Below are positions 23,474 through 34,632 of a DNA stretch of 64,000 nt, one piece after another (position 1 is the first letter of the stretch; each line of letters begins with the position of its first letter). The position numbers and the translations under genes were made by a program. The notes under the pieces are model-generated. The model worked only from the letters and a program-made list of their open reading frames with translations. It ran no database searches and had not been told where the DNA came from. Origin of the DNA: Epinephelus fuscoguttatus (Eukaryota; Chordata; Actinopteri; Perciformes; Serranidae); NCBI RefSeq assembly GCF_011397635.1, contig NC_064771.1:18043379-18107378 (forward strand), in the 5' to 3' direction.

Positions 23474-26400
23474 ATGAGGTTGGCCAGTGTCGGGGTCGGG
23501 GTCCGGGCCCGGAGGGCTGCAGAGCCGTCTGAACCGGAGTCGGAGGAAGCAACAGAGCCGGCTCACCACGAGCACTCCCATGCAGAACACCATGAGCACT
23601 CGCATACAGAACATCACCCCGGCCACGACTACAACCACATGAAGGAGAAGTTCATGAATGAACTCGGCCATCTGCCAAGTAAGCCACCTCTAGACTAGAG
23701 CTGAGCGATATGGAGGAAATCAAATATCATGTTTTTGACCACATACCTCGGTATCGATACTGCAACAATATTGTAGGGTTGACAATTGGTGCTTTTACAA
23801 TATATTTACACAATGAGATTTTGGATATCATGCCCAAGGACCAGGACACATTACGTGTCTTTAATTGAGCTGGAAATTGCGATGTCGGGCACTGGGTGCT
23901 TCTCTTGGGCATACTCTGTGTCTACTTTTAAGGGCATAGAGGCTGGTTGCGTCTTAAGTTGCTAAGCAATCATAACAACCACTGTATCATAGCCTACTAA
24001 CCAGAAATCCTGAGTTCAGAGCTGATCTTCTTCCAGGCGTGTGTAAGGCCTAAACTGTTGTCTGTGGGACAGATGTAAAGCTCTGGATGGCCCTGCACTA
24101 AAATTATGAACAACTTCTCCATGTTAATCATAGACTAGAAGAAAGGCAAGATATCTACTGCCTGTGATTGGTTGCTCCTCGCCACACGACATGCGGTGCA
24201 CCTTCTGAACATCTACATTGAAAACAATGGATGCAGTGAGGGTACAAAAAAACATGGCATGTCAAAGTGGATTTAAGCAAATAAAAACAACAGCTAAAAC
24301 AGTTTGATAAGTTCAGAAAATTACACCACTTTACTGTAATGCTGCCATTAAAACCAGGAAAAGACAACATCACGATATCCAAAATCTAAGATATCTAGTC
24401 TCATATCCTGATGTCAATATAATATTGATATATTGCCTGGCCCAAGAGATGAAACATCTTCGAGAAACCCAAGCAAGTCCACTTGCCTTCGATATAGCAC
24501 CTTAGATAACAATGACCTGGATGACTGAGAATCTGAAAGAGCGTGACAATTGTTTTTCCCATCAATTAATAACTACTGTTGAGGTGCTTTGAGTCAGGCA
24601 CTTAATGATGAAGTGTGCTGCTGGGGAGTGTGGTTACACACTGACACTCCCTGCTTAGAGTGTGTTATTATCTGATTGTGGAGAAGGGTGTTGCTGACAA
24701 CACACATTCATGCTCGGCAAGCTGTCCTAGATAAACACGTGCTTAAAAAAATTTACGGCCAAGAAATGCTCTAAGGAACCTTTCTAAAAACATTATAAGA
24801 AGCAGTATGTTTTATTTCAACAGTACAATAGTATCATGTTTATTTTTGATGATTTTATGCATTACGCCCTTGGTTTTGTTTCAAGAGAACCTGTTGAGAA
24901 AAAGTTTATGTGCATACACTTATTATCAGCTGGTATATATACACGTTACATATCCTCTTGAAAATCCTAATGTGTAAGACTTGTACAAATCCTTCCTTTT
25001 GGAGTGGGCTGAATGGAGTGGGCTGTGTTTAAAAGTTAATAAGTCTACTTAAAGATCTGATTCAGATACATGTTTTTTGTTTGTTTTGTTGGGGTTTTTG
25101 TTGTTGTTTGGGCTCAGTTTTCCATATCACATCTCTAGTGTGAATTTAACAGACATTCACATTCACCTACTTTTTATTTTGCAGTCCCCGTGTGGGCGGT
25201 AGCAGCCATCGTTGTGGTGGTCCTTGTTTTGGTGGCGTGCTTCATCTTCTGCCTTTTCAAGAAATGCTTTGCGAAAAAGAAAAAGCCAAAGAAAGTGAGG
25301 GAGAGGAAAGCAGGTCGCCGCAAAAAGGAAAAGGAAGGTGAAGGAGAGGCGGGAGAGAAGGTATGTCATTTCCAGTAACACATCATCGTGTAACCTTACC
25401 TGATCTACAGCAGATCGTCACTGATGTTTTTATCTGGCAGGAGGGGGAGGTGAAGAAGGAAGGAGAAGAAGAGGAGAAGGAACAGGAAAAGTTGGGTAAG
25501 CTGGAGTTCTCGTTGGACTACAACTTCACAGATGCCCAGGTAGGTCCTGTGTGAAAACAATAATCACTATCAGTTCCATATGAGGACTCAACAAATTACA
25601 ACCAGGAAGGAATTTTTACGCTCTTAAACGTCTGCCTGATCATTCTGACACTCGCTGTCTCTCCTCTGAAGCTCATAGTGGGTATCCTTCAGGCTCAGGA
25701 CCTCGCAGCTATGGACATGGGGGGAACCTCAGACCCCTATGTCAAAGTCTTTTTGTTGCCAGACAAAAAGAAGAAGTACGAGACCAAAGTTCAGCGCAAG
25801 AACTTATGCCCCGTTTTCAACGAGACTTTCATCTTCAAGGTACCTCGTGCCTCACGCCGTGCCTTCGTCGACTTGATGTTCGTCTGTGTTTTGTTTGTTC
25901 TTTCTCTTGTCTTTATGTCTCTGTCGCAGCTTGTGTTGGTGCTCCAGGTTGTTGATGACATGTCTCTTTTTTACCCTCATGAAGCAGAAGTTTGGCCTAT
26001 GTCTCTACTTCCCTTCGTCTTTAGTCTTTCATTCCCTGAATGGCGTCTGTCAAGGTATCCCTATGTTTTTTTAATCGTCTCCTGGTACTACATGTTCTTT
26101 GTTTGTTACATGTAAACAAAATTACCATCTACCTTCACCTATTGTTCAACTTAATGTTACGATAACCTCTCTTTGCAGATCCCGTATGCAGAGTTGGGCG
26201 GAAAGACTTTGGTGCTGCAAGTTTTTGACTTTGACCGTTTCTCCAAGCACGATATGATCGGCGAGATAAAGATCCCCATGAACAGCGTTGATTTGGGACA
26301 GCCAATGCAACAATGGAGAGACTTGGAGAGTGGTGAGAAGGAGGAGGTATGATATATTGTGTTTTCATTAAACCTTGTGTCAGGTATTGTAAATTTGGAG

Positions 26401-27163
26401 GATAAATAGTCTCTTCTATAAAATATGTACTCATTTACTTTGATGAGGCATGATGATAATCTGTAACATTTTCCTTTCAGCAAGAAAAACTGGGTGATAT
26501 TTGCATTTCTTTACGATATGTACCAACTGCTGGAAAACTGACTGTGAACATCATGGAGGCAAAGAACCTGAAGAAAATGGATGTTGGTGGTTTATCAGGT
26601 AATCAAGCCTCCTACCACTTATTATCATTTTGTCAGATATTTGCTGAATTCCTCATAAAACTTCCATCTCAGGAGGAAGTAAAATAGCCCAACAAAACAA
26701 CTATATCACCCTCTCTCCTTCTTCCATAGATCCGTATGTGAAGATTGTTCTGCAGCAAAATGGGAAGCGGATTAAAAAGAAAAAGACGACAGTCAAGAAA
26801 AACACGCTCAATCCTTACTTTAATGAGAGTTTCAGCTTTGACGTCCCCTTTGAGCAGATACAGGTAGGCTGTGTCTTCATATTATTTATCAGTTTGAGGT
26901 GTAACAGACGATGATGATGATTTGAAAAAACATTTTTCTTCTATGTCTCTCAGAAAGTGCAAGTCGTCATCACGGTGTTTGACTACGACAAACTTGGAAG
27001 CAATGACCCCATTGGAAAAACCTTCATGGGTTATGGAGCTACGGGAGTCGGCCTGCGCCACTGGTCAGATATGCTTGCTAACCCTAGGCGTCCAGTTGCT
27101 CAGTGGCACACTCTTCTGCCAGAAGAAGAAGTCGACGCGGCAGTCAAAGCAAAACCTCGTTAA
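23474..27163 (+). CDS. syt5: Synaptotagmin, SYT5-like
   Basis: Vesicle-anchored calcium sensor for exocytosis. Coding exons 23474-23678, 25185-25360, 25441-25539, 25672-25839, 26179-26346, 26481-26598, 26730-26863 and 26954-27163 give 425 residues in frame. Order: short luminal segment rich in His (residues 30-55), transmembrane helix (about 71-93) ending in a Cys cluster ([12 protein letters not shown], likely palmitoylated), basic then acidic linker, C2A (about 147-270), C2B (about 272-420). Calcium-binding aspartates are present in both loops of both domains: [10 protein letters not shown] and [10 protein letters not shown] in C2A, MDVGGLSDPY and [10 protein letters not shown] in C2B. C2B keeps the polybasic strand ([12 protein letters not shown]) and the WHTLLPEEE end. 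The sequence belongs to the SYT1/2/5 class; SYT5 is chosen because of the MRxxxVGVRARR N-terminus and its position next to ptprh and dnaaf3. Which fish duplicate it is cannot be decided here. Confidence 0.9.
23698..24448. mobile_element. MITE in syt5 intron 1 (GAGCTGAGCGATAT ends)
   Basis: The left end gagctgagcgatatgg pairs with the right end atattgcctggccca. The interior carries motifs of a familiar fish element (caatattgtagggttgacaa, accaggaaaagacaacatca). The central part is longer than usual, about 23840-24240, so a second insertion may be nested inside. Confidence 0.6.
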
Positions 27164-27496
27164 AATCGCACCTTGCTCAATTATCAAATACTGCTGATGT
27201 GTTATTGTTTATCCTGATGTTTTCTCAATTTGCATGTTCTGTTTTCCATTTTGTTTCTTTTACGATACTTTAATATGTGTGTGTGCATGTGTGATGTACA
27301 GACATTTTTTGATATTTGGTTGTTACTCGGCTTCCCCTAGTTACCTTAGACAGTATTGTAAACCAATATCACTTTGTATTTGTGTAAATTGGAAACACTT
27401 ATCTGTAAATGTTCACCTTGTGTGTATGCTCATGCATGGGTCTAGTAAAATCCGGATGCACAAAGAGTTTCAGAGTTAATTTGTGTACTGAAAAGT

Positions 27497-27700
27497 TACT
27501 CTGAAAACATGGTCGAGCAGGGACACTCAACATGCTTTACCCATGGGCCACTTGCAAAATGACAGAGGACCAGGGACCCGTTAATACACAAACATTAATA
27601 ACATTTATCAGTACATATAATAAATTAATTTCCTGCTTTCCACCTCTCAACATTTGCTGTCCTCGTGTATCTTTGCCAAGAGAAAAATCCAGCTGCAGCA
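27497..27700. repeat. Local duplication, copy 1 (in syt5 3' region)
   Basis: The block from aaagttactctgaaaacatg to ctttgccaagaga recurs at 28655-28815 with substitutions and small indels: aaaatgacagaggaccaggg, then gataacatttatcaatatat in the second copy. Confidence 0.7.
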
Positions 27701-27877
27701 TTTCTGCACAGGTCAGGTGTATATGCAGGGGTGTCAGCAAGCCACCCGGCACCCTATTGCAGGCCAGATTTGGCCCATGGGATGTAAGTTGAGGATCACT
27801 GTGGCAGAGCTTCTACATTTCATGGTATGCAGTCCTGAAACATGCTTGTTGTAATGCTCTGGATCTTTTCAAATCTA

Positions 27878-27883
27878 AATAAA
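27878..27883 (+). terminator. Poly(A) signal AATAAA for syt5
   Basis: AATAAA 715 bases past the stop codon; it is the first good signal in this region. Confidence 0.45.
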
Positions 27884-28018
27884 CTCACAATGGACAGTTT
27901 CACACCAGTGCTTCTCATACAATTATTAAAGAAGTTTATTTTATTACTGTTTAACTGTTAGAAGTAATTAAATAAAAACTGAACAAGTTACTCTGAAACA
28001 CTATTCAATAGAGAAAAC

Positions 28019-29033
28019 ACAGGGTAAGATGGGGTTGACATGTCCCCACCCCCTTAACTCCTCTTCTAACTAATATATGGCACTAAATCTACCGTAAAGC
28101 CATGTATTGAATGGCTATGCTCTCGTTAATGGAGACATTTTATCTGAGTTACTGCATTCTTCAGATTTATTCCATCAGAATAATTTTAGGGTGAACTGAT
28201 CTTATTTTTTTTGTCACTGGAAAATAGTGATCTATGTATTTATATTAAGTTGTACATAAAAAGCCTTCATATATAACTGAAATGATGATGCTGGATTTGT
28301 GGGAAAAGTAATTCACTATATTTTGAAAGAAAAAAAATCTCCTTTGAGGTAAAAATTTAAAGCTAAACTCCTAGGGACATCCTGCCTTAAAATATTATTT
28401 AGTTTGACTCTCTAGTATACAGTCACATGTGACTTTATATGGTTTACATCTACATGTAGTAGAATAGTATTGTAGTTTTAGCTGCTTGCTGGTGCTATTA
28501 GATGGCTTATTAGCAAATATTACTACCATTGCTCATCATCTGGAATTACCTAACACATTTTAGCTAGCTGGCTAAAGGAAGACATCCTGAAATAAAAACA
28601 ATTAGTCTGAATAAAAGGCTAAAAGGCTTCTTGATAATCTCTTAATGGGTCAGGGTTGGGTAAAGTTACTCTGAGAACATGGTAGAACTCAACTTGCTTT
28701 ACCCATAGGCCACTTTTGCAAAATGACAGAAGACCAGGGACCAGTTAATAAACAAAGGTTGATAACATTTATCAATATATGTAATAAATCAATTGCCTGC
28801 TTTCAACCTCTCTTTACCAAGAGACACAAGTTTGAGATTTGAGGATGACTTCTGCTAGGGATTCTGGGGGACCCTCCCCTGGTATCGTTTTTTTATGAAC
28901 AAGTTCTATTTGATGCTTGGTGTGTTAATTTATGCATCCTGTACATGCTAAAATCATATCCAAATATTTTTCAATTTTACAGTAAATTAACTTAATCATT
29001 AAGAGGGGCATCTCCCCCATCTTACCCTTTATC
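28019..29033. mobile_element. Non-autonomous DNA transposon with gggtaagatgggg ends
   Basis: The left terminus gggtaagatggggttgac (28021) pairs with the right terminus, whose reverse complement is gggtaagatgggggagat. About 1 kb, AT-rich, no coding frame. It contains the second copy of the local duplication. Confidence 0.6.
28655..28815. repeat. Local duplication, copy 2
   Basis: Diverged direct repeat of 27497-27700, about 1.16 kb away and lying inside the 28019-29033 transposon. Confidence 0.7.
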
Positions 29034-29162
29034 CAACAGTGTTTCACCATAATAATCTATTGATTTTAAAATCTCAAAAGACAGGAGCATACATGGCCTA
29101 CTACTAGTTTACATTCTGCCCTGTTACCACTAGATGGCGCCTGCCCTCCATATTAAAAGACT

Positions 29163-29175
29163 GTTGCTTAGCAAC
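29163..29175. promoter_or_regulatory. RFX X-box upstream of dnaaf3
   Basis: GTTGCTTAGCAAC is a perfect inverted repeat matching the X-box bound by RFX factors, which drive ciliary genes. It lies about 60 bases left of a candidate untranslated first exon ending GAG|gtgagt at 29237 and 410 bases left of the dnaaf3 start codon. The position and the gene's ciliary role fit each other. Confidence 0.75.
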
Positions 29176-29344
29176 AGGAGCCAAACTCTGTGCTCAGGCG
29201 GTTTGCTGTAAACTTTTCTCAGTTTTCAGTCTTTGAGGTGAGTGTTTTCCATTACTTTTCTTTTAGTTGATAGTATCTAGTCACAGCTTATGAACATTTG
29301 TCACCACACTGAGGTAAGAGACGGGTCTCTACCCCCAAATAACA

Positions 29345-29460
29345 GCTTCATTGATAACGTTAAGCTAACTCTATATGTTCCTTTGACCGAGTAACGTTAA
29401 CGTTACTGTTAGCTAACGTTAGTTAACGGTCGTGCTAAGCTAAGCTAAGCTGTCTCGTGA
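29345..29460. promoter_or_regulatory. Cluster of TAACGTTA/GCTAACGTTAG palindromes
   Basis: Repeated AACGTTA motifs (gataacgttaagc, gtaacgttaacgttactg, agctaacgttagttaac) followed by a gctaagctaagctaagct tract. A similar cluster is at 18380-18660 at the ferritin 5' end. Function unknown. Confidence 0.5.
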
Positions 29461-29585
29461 ACACTTAGCCAACTGACACTCCTGTAAAAGTAACATAATG
29501 ACACTTACTCTGACTGAGTGTTGATGTGAAACACTTACAGTCAGGTGTCCGGCTCGGTTTGTCTTTCTTTAGGTCACATTATAGG

Positions 29586-32500
29586 ATGAGTGGTGGACGG
29601 GCTTCAGAGGGCGCTGGCTGCATCACCTGGTGGGGCTTCAGTCCTGCGCGCGACCTGCTGAGTACGGGTGAGAGCCGCAGGTGCACGTGGATGTGTGGTC
29701 CACCTACACACGTGCAACAGATAAAAATAAACCTTACCTCGACCAACTAGGACATTTTAAAGTGCTGCTCCAAGTGAATGCAGATAGTAAGGATCCAATT
29801 ATCGGTGGTAAAAAGTAACTAAGTACATTTACTCAAGTATTGTGCTTAAGTACAACTTTGAGGTACTTAAATACTTCTATTTTTTGCTACCTTATACATC
29901 CACTGCACTCCAACTTTGAGGCAAATTTTATACTTTTACACCATTACATTTATTTTCATGGCTATAGTTACTAGTTACTTCACAGATTCTTATTATTATT
30001 ACAAAATGCAATCAACTAATAAATTACAGAGTATTTATATAGATTGAAATGAGCTCCACTTTTACCAGCTGTAACATTCAAGTGATGAACACATTAATGA
30101 ATCAATAATCCAATTTTTATAATAGATATTAGGCTACTCTGTAATGGGCCAAATTCTGCATAATGACCACAACTATTTTCAGTACTTTAAGGTAAGGTGA
30201 GGTAAGGTAAAGTGTCCCTGAGGGGTAATTTGAGATACAGACAGTAGTCACGAGTACAACAAAACTGACAGTACAATACATTACACACAGAATCCAGTCT
30301 CACACACTGTCAGGGGTAAATCATGGACATTAGTGGTCACTGCTGGTTAAGATAAGTGATAGCAGACAGGACGATGGATGATCTGTAACGCTTATTGCTA
30401 TATTTAGGGAGACAAAACCTCCCCCCGATGAAAGCATCTGAAACTCAAGATGGAGGGGATGTTGAGAGTCTGAGACAATAGACCGAGCTTTAGAGGTGAC
30501 CCTTTCTTCATACAGATGCTGCAGGTTATTTAAAGTAACACCAGTGATCTTACAGCACAACTTTTCCCAACTTGTTCTTGTTTTTAAAGGTCAGATTACC
30601 AAACCAACAGACAATGCTAAAAGAAATAACAGACTTGAAACTCTTCAGCTTCCTTAAAAAGACTAGGCGTTGGTTTGCCTTCTTACAGATGCCGTCAGTG
30701 TTCACATCAAAGCTCAACTTATCATCTAAGACAGTGCACAAATACTTGTACTGCTGCACTGCTGCCACTGACTCCCCCTTAATCACACAAGGCGCAGGAA
30801 GGCAGGGCCTCCTCCAAAAATCAGTAAACATTTCACTGGTCTTAGACACATTGATGTGGAGGAAAGACTGGTCACACCAATTAACAAATGTGTCCAGTAC
30901 TGGGCCTCGATCATATTCTGATCCATGAAGAAGGCTTATAGTAACAGTGTCATCTGCGTACTTCAGGACAAATCTTGATGCGTGATTACTCAGGTACTTG
31001 ACAGTGTCCTGTTAACCCTGACCCTCTGACCCGAGTTTGTTAAAAAGTCAATGAGCCAACAAACAATGCTAAAAAAAAATGTATACTTTGATGTTAATAC
31101 TTTTGTACTTTTACTTAAAGATTTGAATGCAAGACTTTTACTTGTAATGGAGTATTTTTACACTATGGTACTGTTACCTTTACTTAAGTAAAAGACAATG
31201 AGTACTTTAAAGTTGACACTTAAAATATAAAATACATTTAAAATCCATTTGTCCGTAACATTGAAATAACACAGGAGATATATAGGGGATGTATGAAATG
31301 ATTATTTTTTTCATTTAAGTGTAGAAGCTAAACTCCTCCAATAATAAATGATGTGTTCACAGAAAGATCTGTAAAAGAAAATTGCCTCAATAATTCAGTC
31401 TGCTATTTGAAAATTAGGATTACTAAATCATTTAAATATCTGTATAGGTAAAGACTATAAAGTAAGTGGTGTATGTGCGGTGCATTGGAACTACTGTAAG
31501 CTTTCCCTCTCTCTGCCCAGGCCCCGAGAGACGTGAAAGCAATGTCAACATTTTATTGGTTGGCAGTGGAGATCCACGACATATTTTGAAGACCATTTCT
31601 AGTTTGCGGGATGAAGAAAGTCTTCACGTGAGCCTCTTAGTCTCTTAAACTGTCATTTGACCCCCCTGAAAACAAATTGATACACACTACTGTGAGCTGT
31701 GGACGTCTTCTCTCTGCTTTCCTGCAGGTGTGGGTGATAGAAAATAGCATGGAGTTGGTGGCGAGACAGCTGTTGCTCCTCTACCTGGCGCTGATGCCAA
31801 AGGAAAGCATGGGAACGAATGGTGGGGGGGATTTTGTTAAACTGTCAGCTTTATAAATGTTCAGTAAGAAAAAAGATAAATGTGTCCTAAAAGCTGTAAT
31901 ATGTGTTTCCAGAGAAGACAGAGGTGTTCCTGGAGGTGTTTGGGAACGGTGAGATCCGCAGTCAGACAGAGGAGACGCTGAGACACGCAGCATCGCAGCT
32001 CTCTCTGGCTGTTACCGAAACACTGGAGACAGCCACGCACCCCTGTCTGAACACGACTCTTCTCAAGGTGATTTGTAAAACAAGCCCACACTGTGTGTTT
32101 CTGTGAGACGTTATGATTGATCTTTCATACTCTCTGAATATTTCTGCAGTTCAAGGAGCGAGATGAGCTGGCCAGGATATTCAAGCTGTGGATCCAGCCA
32201 CGGCCTTCATCGTCTTCATCTACTTGTGCTGCTCCTATCTTAATGTCCAAAGTCTGGGATTATCGAGTCAGGCAGCACCTTGGTACATGCTATGACTATA
32301 AGAAGGAGCGCTTCGACTGGGACCTTATAATGAAACTGCACGAGAAAGGGGTATTTGAATTATTTGAGTGCTTTCTCATATTTGTCCACTAAATTTGCCC
32401 TAAGAAATTATGTTTTAGAAGGACAGAAATTTGGATGCTTATATGTTCCACTGAAGGATGGATGCTCTGTATCTGCAGTGTGGCGTCATCAACAAACAGC

Positions 32501-34308
32501 AATATGCACGATGGAGGGAATGGGGTTTGGCGTTTGAAATGAGGGAAGGTGCCTACCAAATAACCAATCAAAGTTTGCTGTCTTCAAGAGTGTTCAGTCA
32601 GGTGAATGTTTGTCTGTTTTTCTGCACAATGTTTCTACACAATGCAGCAATAACACGACATGAAGGAACTTTTTGTGTGTCCGGACAGAGAGGGGACAAA
32701 GTGGCTGTCAGAGGCTACTGGGGAGACATTGTTTCCAGCCCTTACCTCTCCTTTGGCATCGAAACTGATGACAAGAGCCTGCTGAAGACACAGAATGGGC
32801 AACACATAAAGGTAGATATTCGGGGGGGGGGGGGGGGGTCTGGAGCCTATCCTAGCTGACATTGGATGAGGGGCGTGGTACACCCTGGACAGGTCGCCAG
32901 ACTATCACAGGGCTGACACATAGAGACAGACAACCATTCACGCTCACATTCACACCTACGGGCAATTTAGAGCCAATTAATCTAACCTGTGTGTTTTTGG
33001 ACTGTGGGAGGAAGCCGGAGTACCCACAGAAAACCCACACTGACACGAGGAGAACATGCAAACCAGGCATTTTGGCTGCAACAATCACAAAAAAAAGACT
33101 GCAACCTCCTGGAGAAACTGATATAAATGTCTGTCCCTTCCTTTCCTCACAGACGGCCCAGGATATCTCCATTGCAAATGTCCAGGAACTGTTCCAGTCG
33201 CTGTCCAGTAGACGGGGCTGCCCCACCACTTCTCAGTCAGTCGCAGAGACAGGGGAGCCGTCCCCGTCCCCAGAGGCTGACCCAAAATCTGTCACCATTA
33301 ACGGTAAATGGCTTTTAATGATTGTCTGTGTCGCGTAGGTGAGATTAAAAGCCATTTGACTCAGAGTGAAAATGTTCAGACTGAGGGGAAAGATTGACTT
33401 TAATTATGTTGCATAATTTCTTGTTTCAGTGTGTTTGAATACATTAAAGAAGTGTGAACAGGAGCTGGGTCTTTAAGCGTTTCAGTGTGCAATAGATCAC
33501 GTCTCATCCCTCTGAAGCCTGTTTGGATGCTTAGCACACAGAAAACAGTAACTGTGTGTGAAACTTGATGGCTTTAGCGCTGAATTTTCTCAAATCCTCC
33601 TCAGATTTGATGCGTCTGAGTGGAGTCTCTGTGACCTTCCTGCCTATGGACTCGCTTAACAAACTGCCAGAAAAACAGAAATACTCCCACTTCTTCAACA
33701 CCATCTATTTCTCTGCCAGGTGAGAGCTCTGTAATTCTCTAATAGGTCACACTACTAAATAAATAATCCATATTCTCTTAAATATAGATATAGTAGCCTA
33801 AAATAGGATCCAGTCACAGACTACAGCTATAACTGCTGACCATGTTTCATTTCTGTGTTTTTGTTTCCCTCCCTGTCTAAAGCTGCGCGCACCAGTTGGG
33901 CCCGACGATGAGACAGATTGCAGCACCAGACGCTGTGCTTGTCGTGGAGTTGGCCAAGTGAGGGTTTTTATAGTAACAGGGGCTTGTTACCATGGTGACA
34001 GTACAGTCACCCAGAGTACAGTGACTATGCTATGTTATTCACAGGCAGTGTTTGCTTTTGTGTATCTGAATTTTTGTCATGTTTGCTGCATATCTCGCTG
34101 ATAAAAAGTTAATGATAACTCTAATGCTGTTGTAGCATGTAAGCTGTATTTGTATGTGTGTTGCAGGTACATTTTGGATCTGAATAAAGAGCAAGAAGCA
34201 GGCTTTGCAAAGAAAGTGGCGAGCATGGCTCTGGAGGCTGGATTTGAGCCGTGGCGTGAGGGGCAGAGTGATGACGTTCATGCTGTTTTCATACCACAGA
34301 GGAAGTAA
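29586..34308 (+). CDS. dnaaf3: Dynein axonemal assembly factor 3
   Basis: Cytoplasmic factor needed to preassemble the dynein arms of motile cilia. Coding exons 29586-29667, 31521-31627, 31728-31821, 31913-32067, 32150-32350, 32479-32601, 32689-32811, 33153-33303, 33605-33719, 33883-33957 and 34167-34308 give 455 residues in frame. Matches to the human protein run end to end: ITWWGFSPARDLL at the start (DUF4470), VNILLVGSGDPRHIL, EKTEVFLEVFGN, FDWDLIMKLHEKG, QYARWREWGLAFEMR, AVRGYWGDIVSSPY and FGIETDDKSLL (DUF4471). It is shorter than the human protein (541) because the C-terminal tail ends soon after the conserved core. Intron 2 holds a LINE nested in a DNA transposon, and intron 8 holds a reversed SINE. 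The start follows an acceptor at 29572; an X-box lies upstream. Confidence 0.93.
29801..31210. mobile_element. hAT-like element split by a LINE (dnaaf3 intron)
   Basis: The left part from 29804 (ggtggtaaaaagtaactaag, ttgaggtacttaaatacttc) and the right part from about 31086 (tacttttgtacttttactta, acttaagtaaaagacaatga) are the two ends of a very common fish element of the type also at 40844. A LINE fragment separates them. The right terminus with its CCACTG end is missing or decayed. Confidence 0.6.
30185..31075 (-). mobile_element. LINE reverse-transcriptase fragment, nested
   Basis: The minus strand encodes YADDTVTISLLHGSE (the polymerase catalytic box, near 30940-30960), then SKTSEMFTDFWRR, VQQYKYLCTVLDDKLSF, ICKKANQRLVFLRKLKSF and CWFGNLTFKNKNKLGK. 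Several stops and frameshifts follow. The fragment is 5'-truncated. Orientation is opposite to dnaaf3. Confidence 0.8.
32820..33062 (-). mobile_element. tRNA-type fish SINE, reversed, in dnaaf3 intron 8
   Basis: The plus strand shows ggtacaccctggacaggtcg, ccagactatcacagggctga and ggactgtgggaggaagccgg, the complement of a widespread fish SINE body. A run of about 18 G lies at its left edge. A second copy, in forward orientation, is at 46865-47160. Confidence 0.75.
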
Positions 34309-34632
34309 AGGTGGTTAATTTCTGCACCCTTTCTCAGCAGCTTCACCTTCACAGTGTGCAACAGAATGACAGTCAAGGTGATACTGCTCATTTTCAACAT
34401 CTGAATTTATTTTTCTCTCATATTGGACGTTTACCATCTAAACCATCTAAAAGATTTCATTTCCAATTTAATGACACTGAGAAAGAATGTTTAATTTATG
34501 TATCCGTGCATTTTAATAATTACAGATGCAATTGCGAGTGGATGTATTTCAGTAAATGCCACACAGAACTCTCTGCAGAACTCCTAAAACTTGTGAACCA
34601 TCTTCTTGTTTCATTGTGCCTCCTGTGTGAGT
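34309..34632. other. Tail-to-tail spacer between dnaaf3 and tnnt1
   Basis: Only 324 bases separate the two stop codons. A minus-strand AATAAA (plus TTTATT, 34406-34411) can serve tnnt1. No clear plus-strand AATAAA for dnaaf3 was seen before 34.7 kb, so the two 3' untranslated regions may overlap. Confidence 0.5.

Noticed and set aside
23168-23671. 167-codon minus-strand open frame over syt5 exon 1
   Set aside because: Antisense shadow of the GC-rich, His-coding first exon of syt5.
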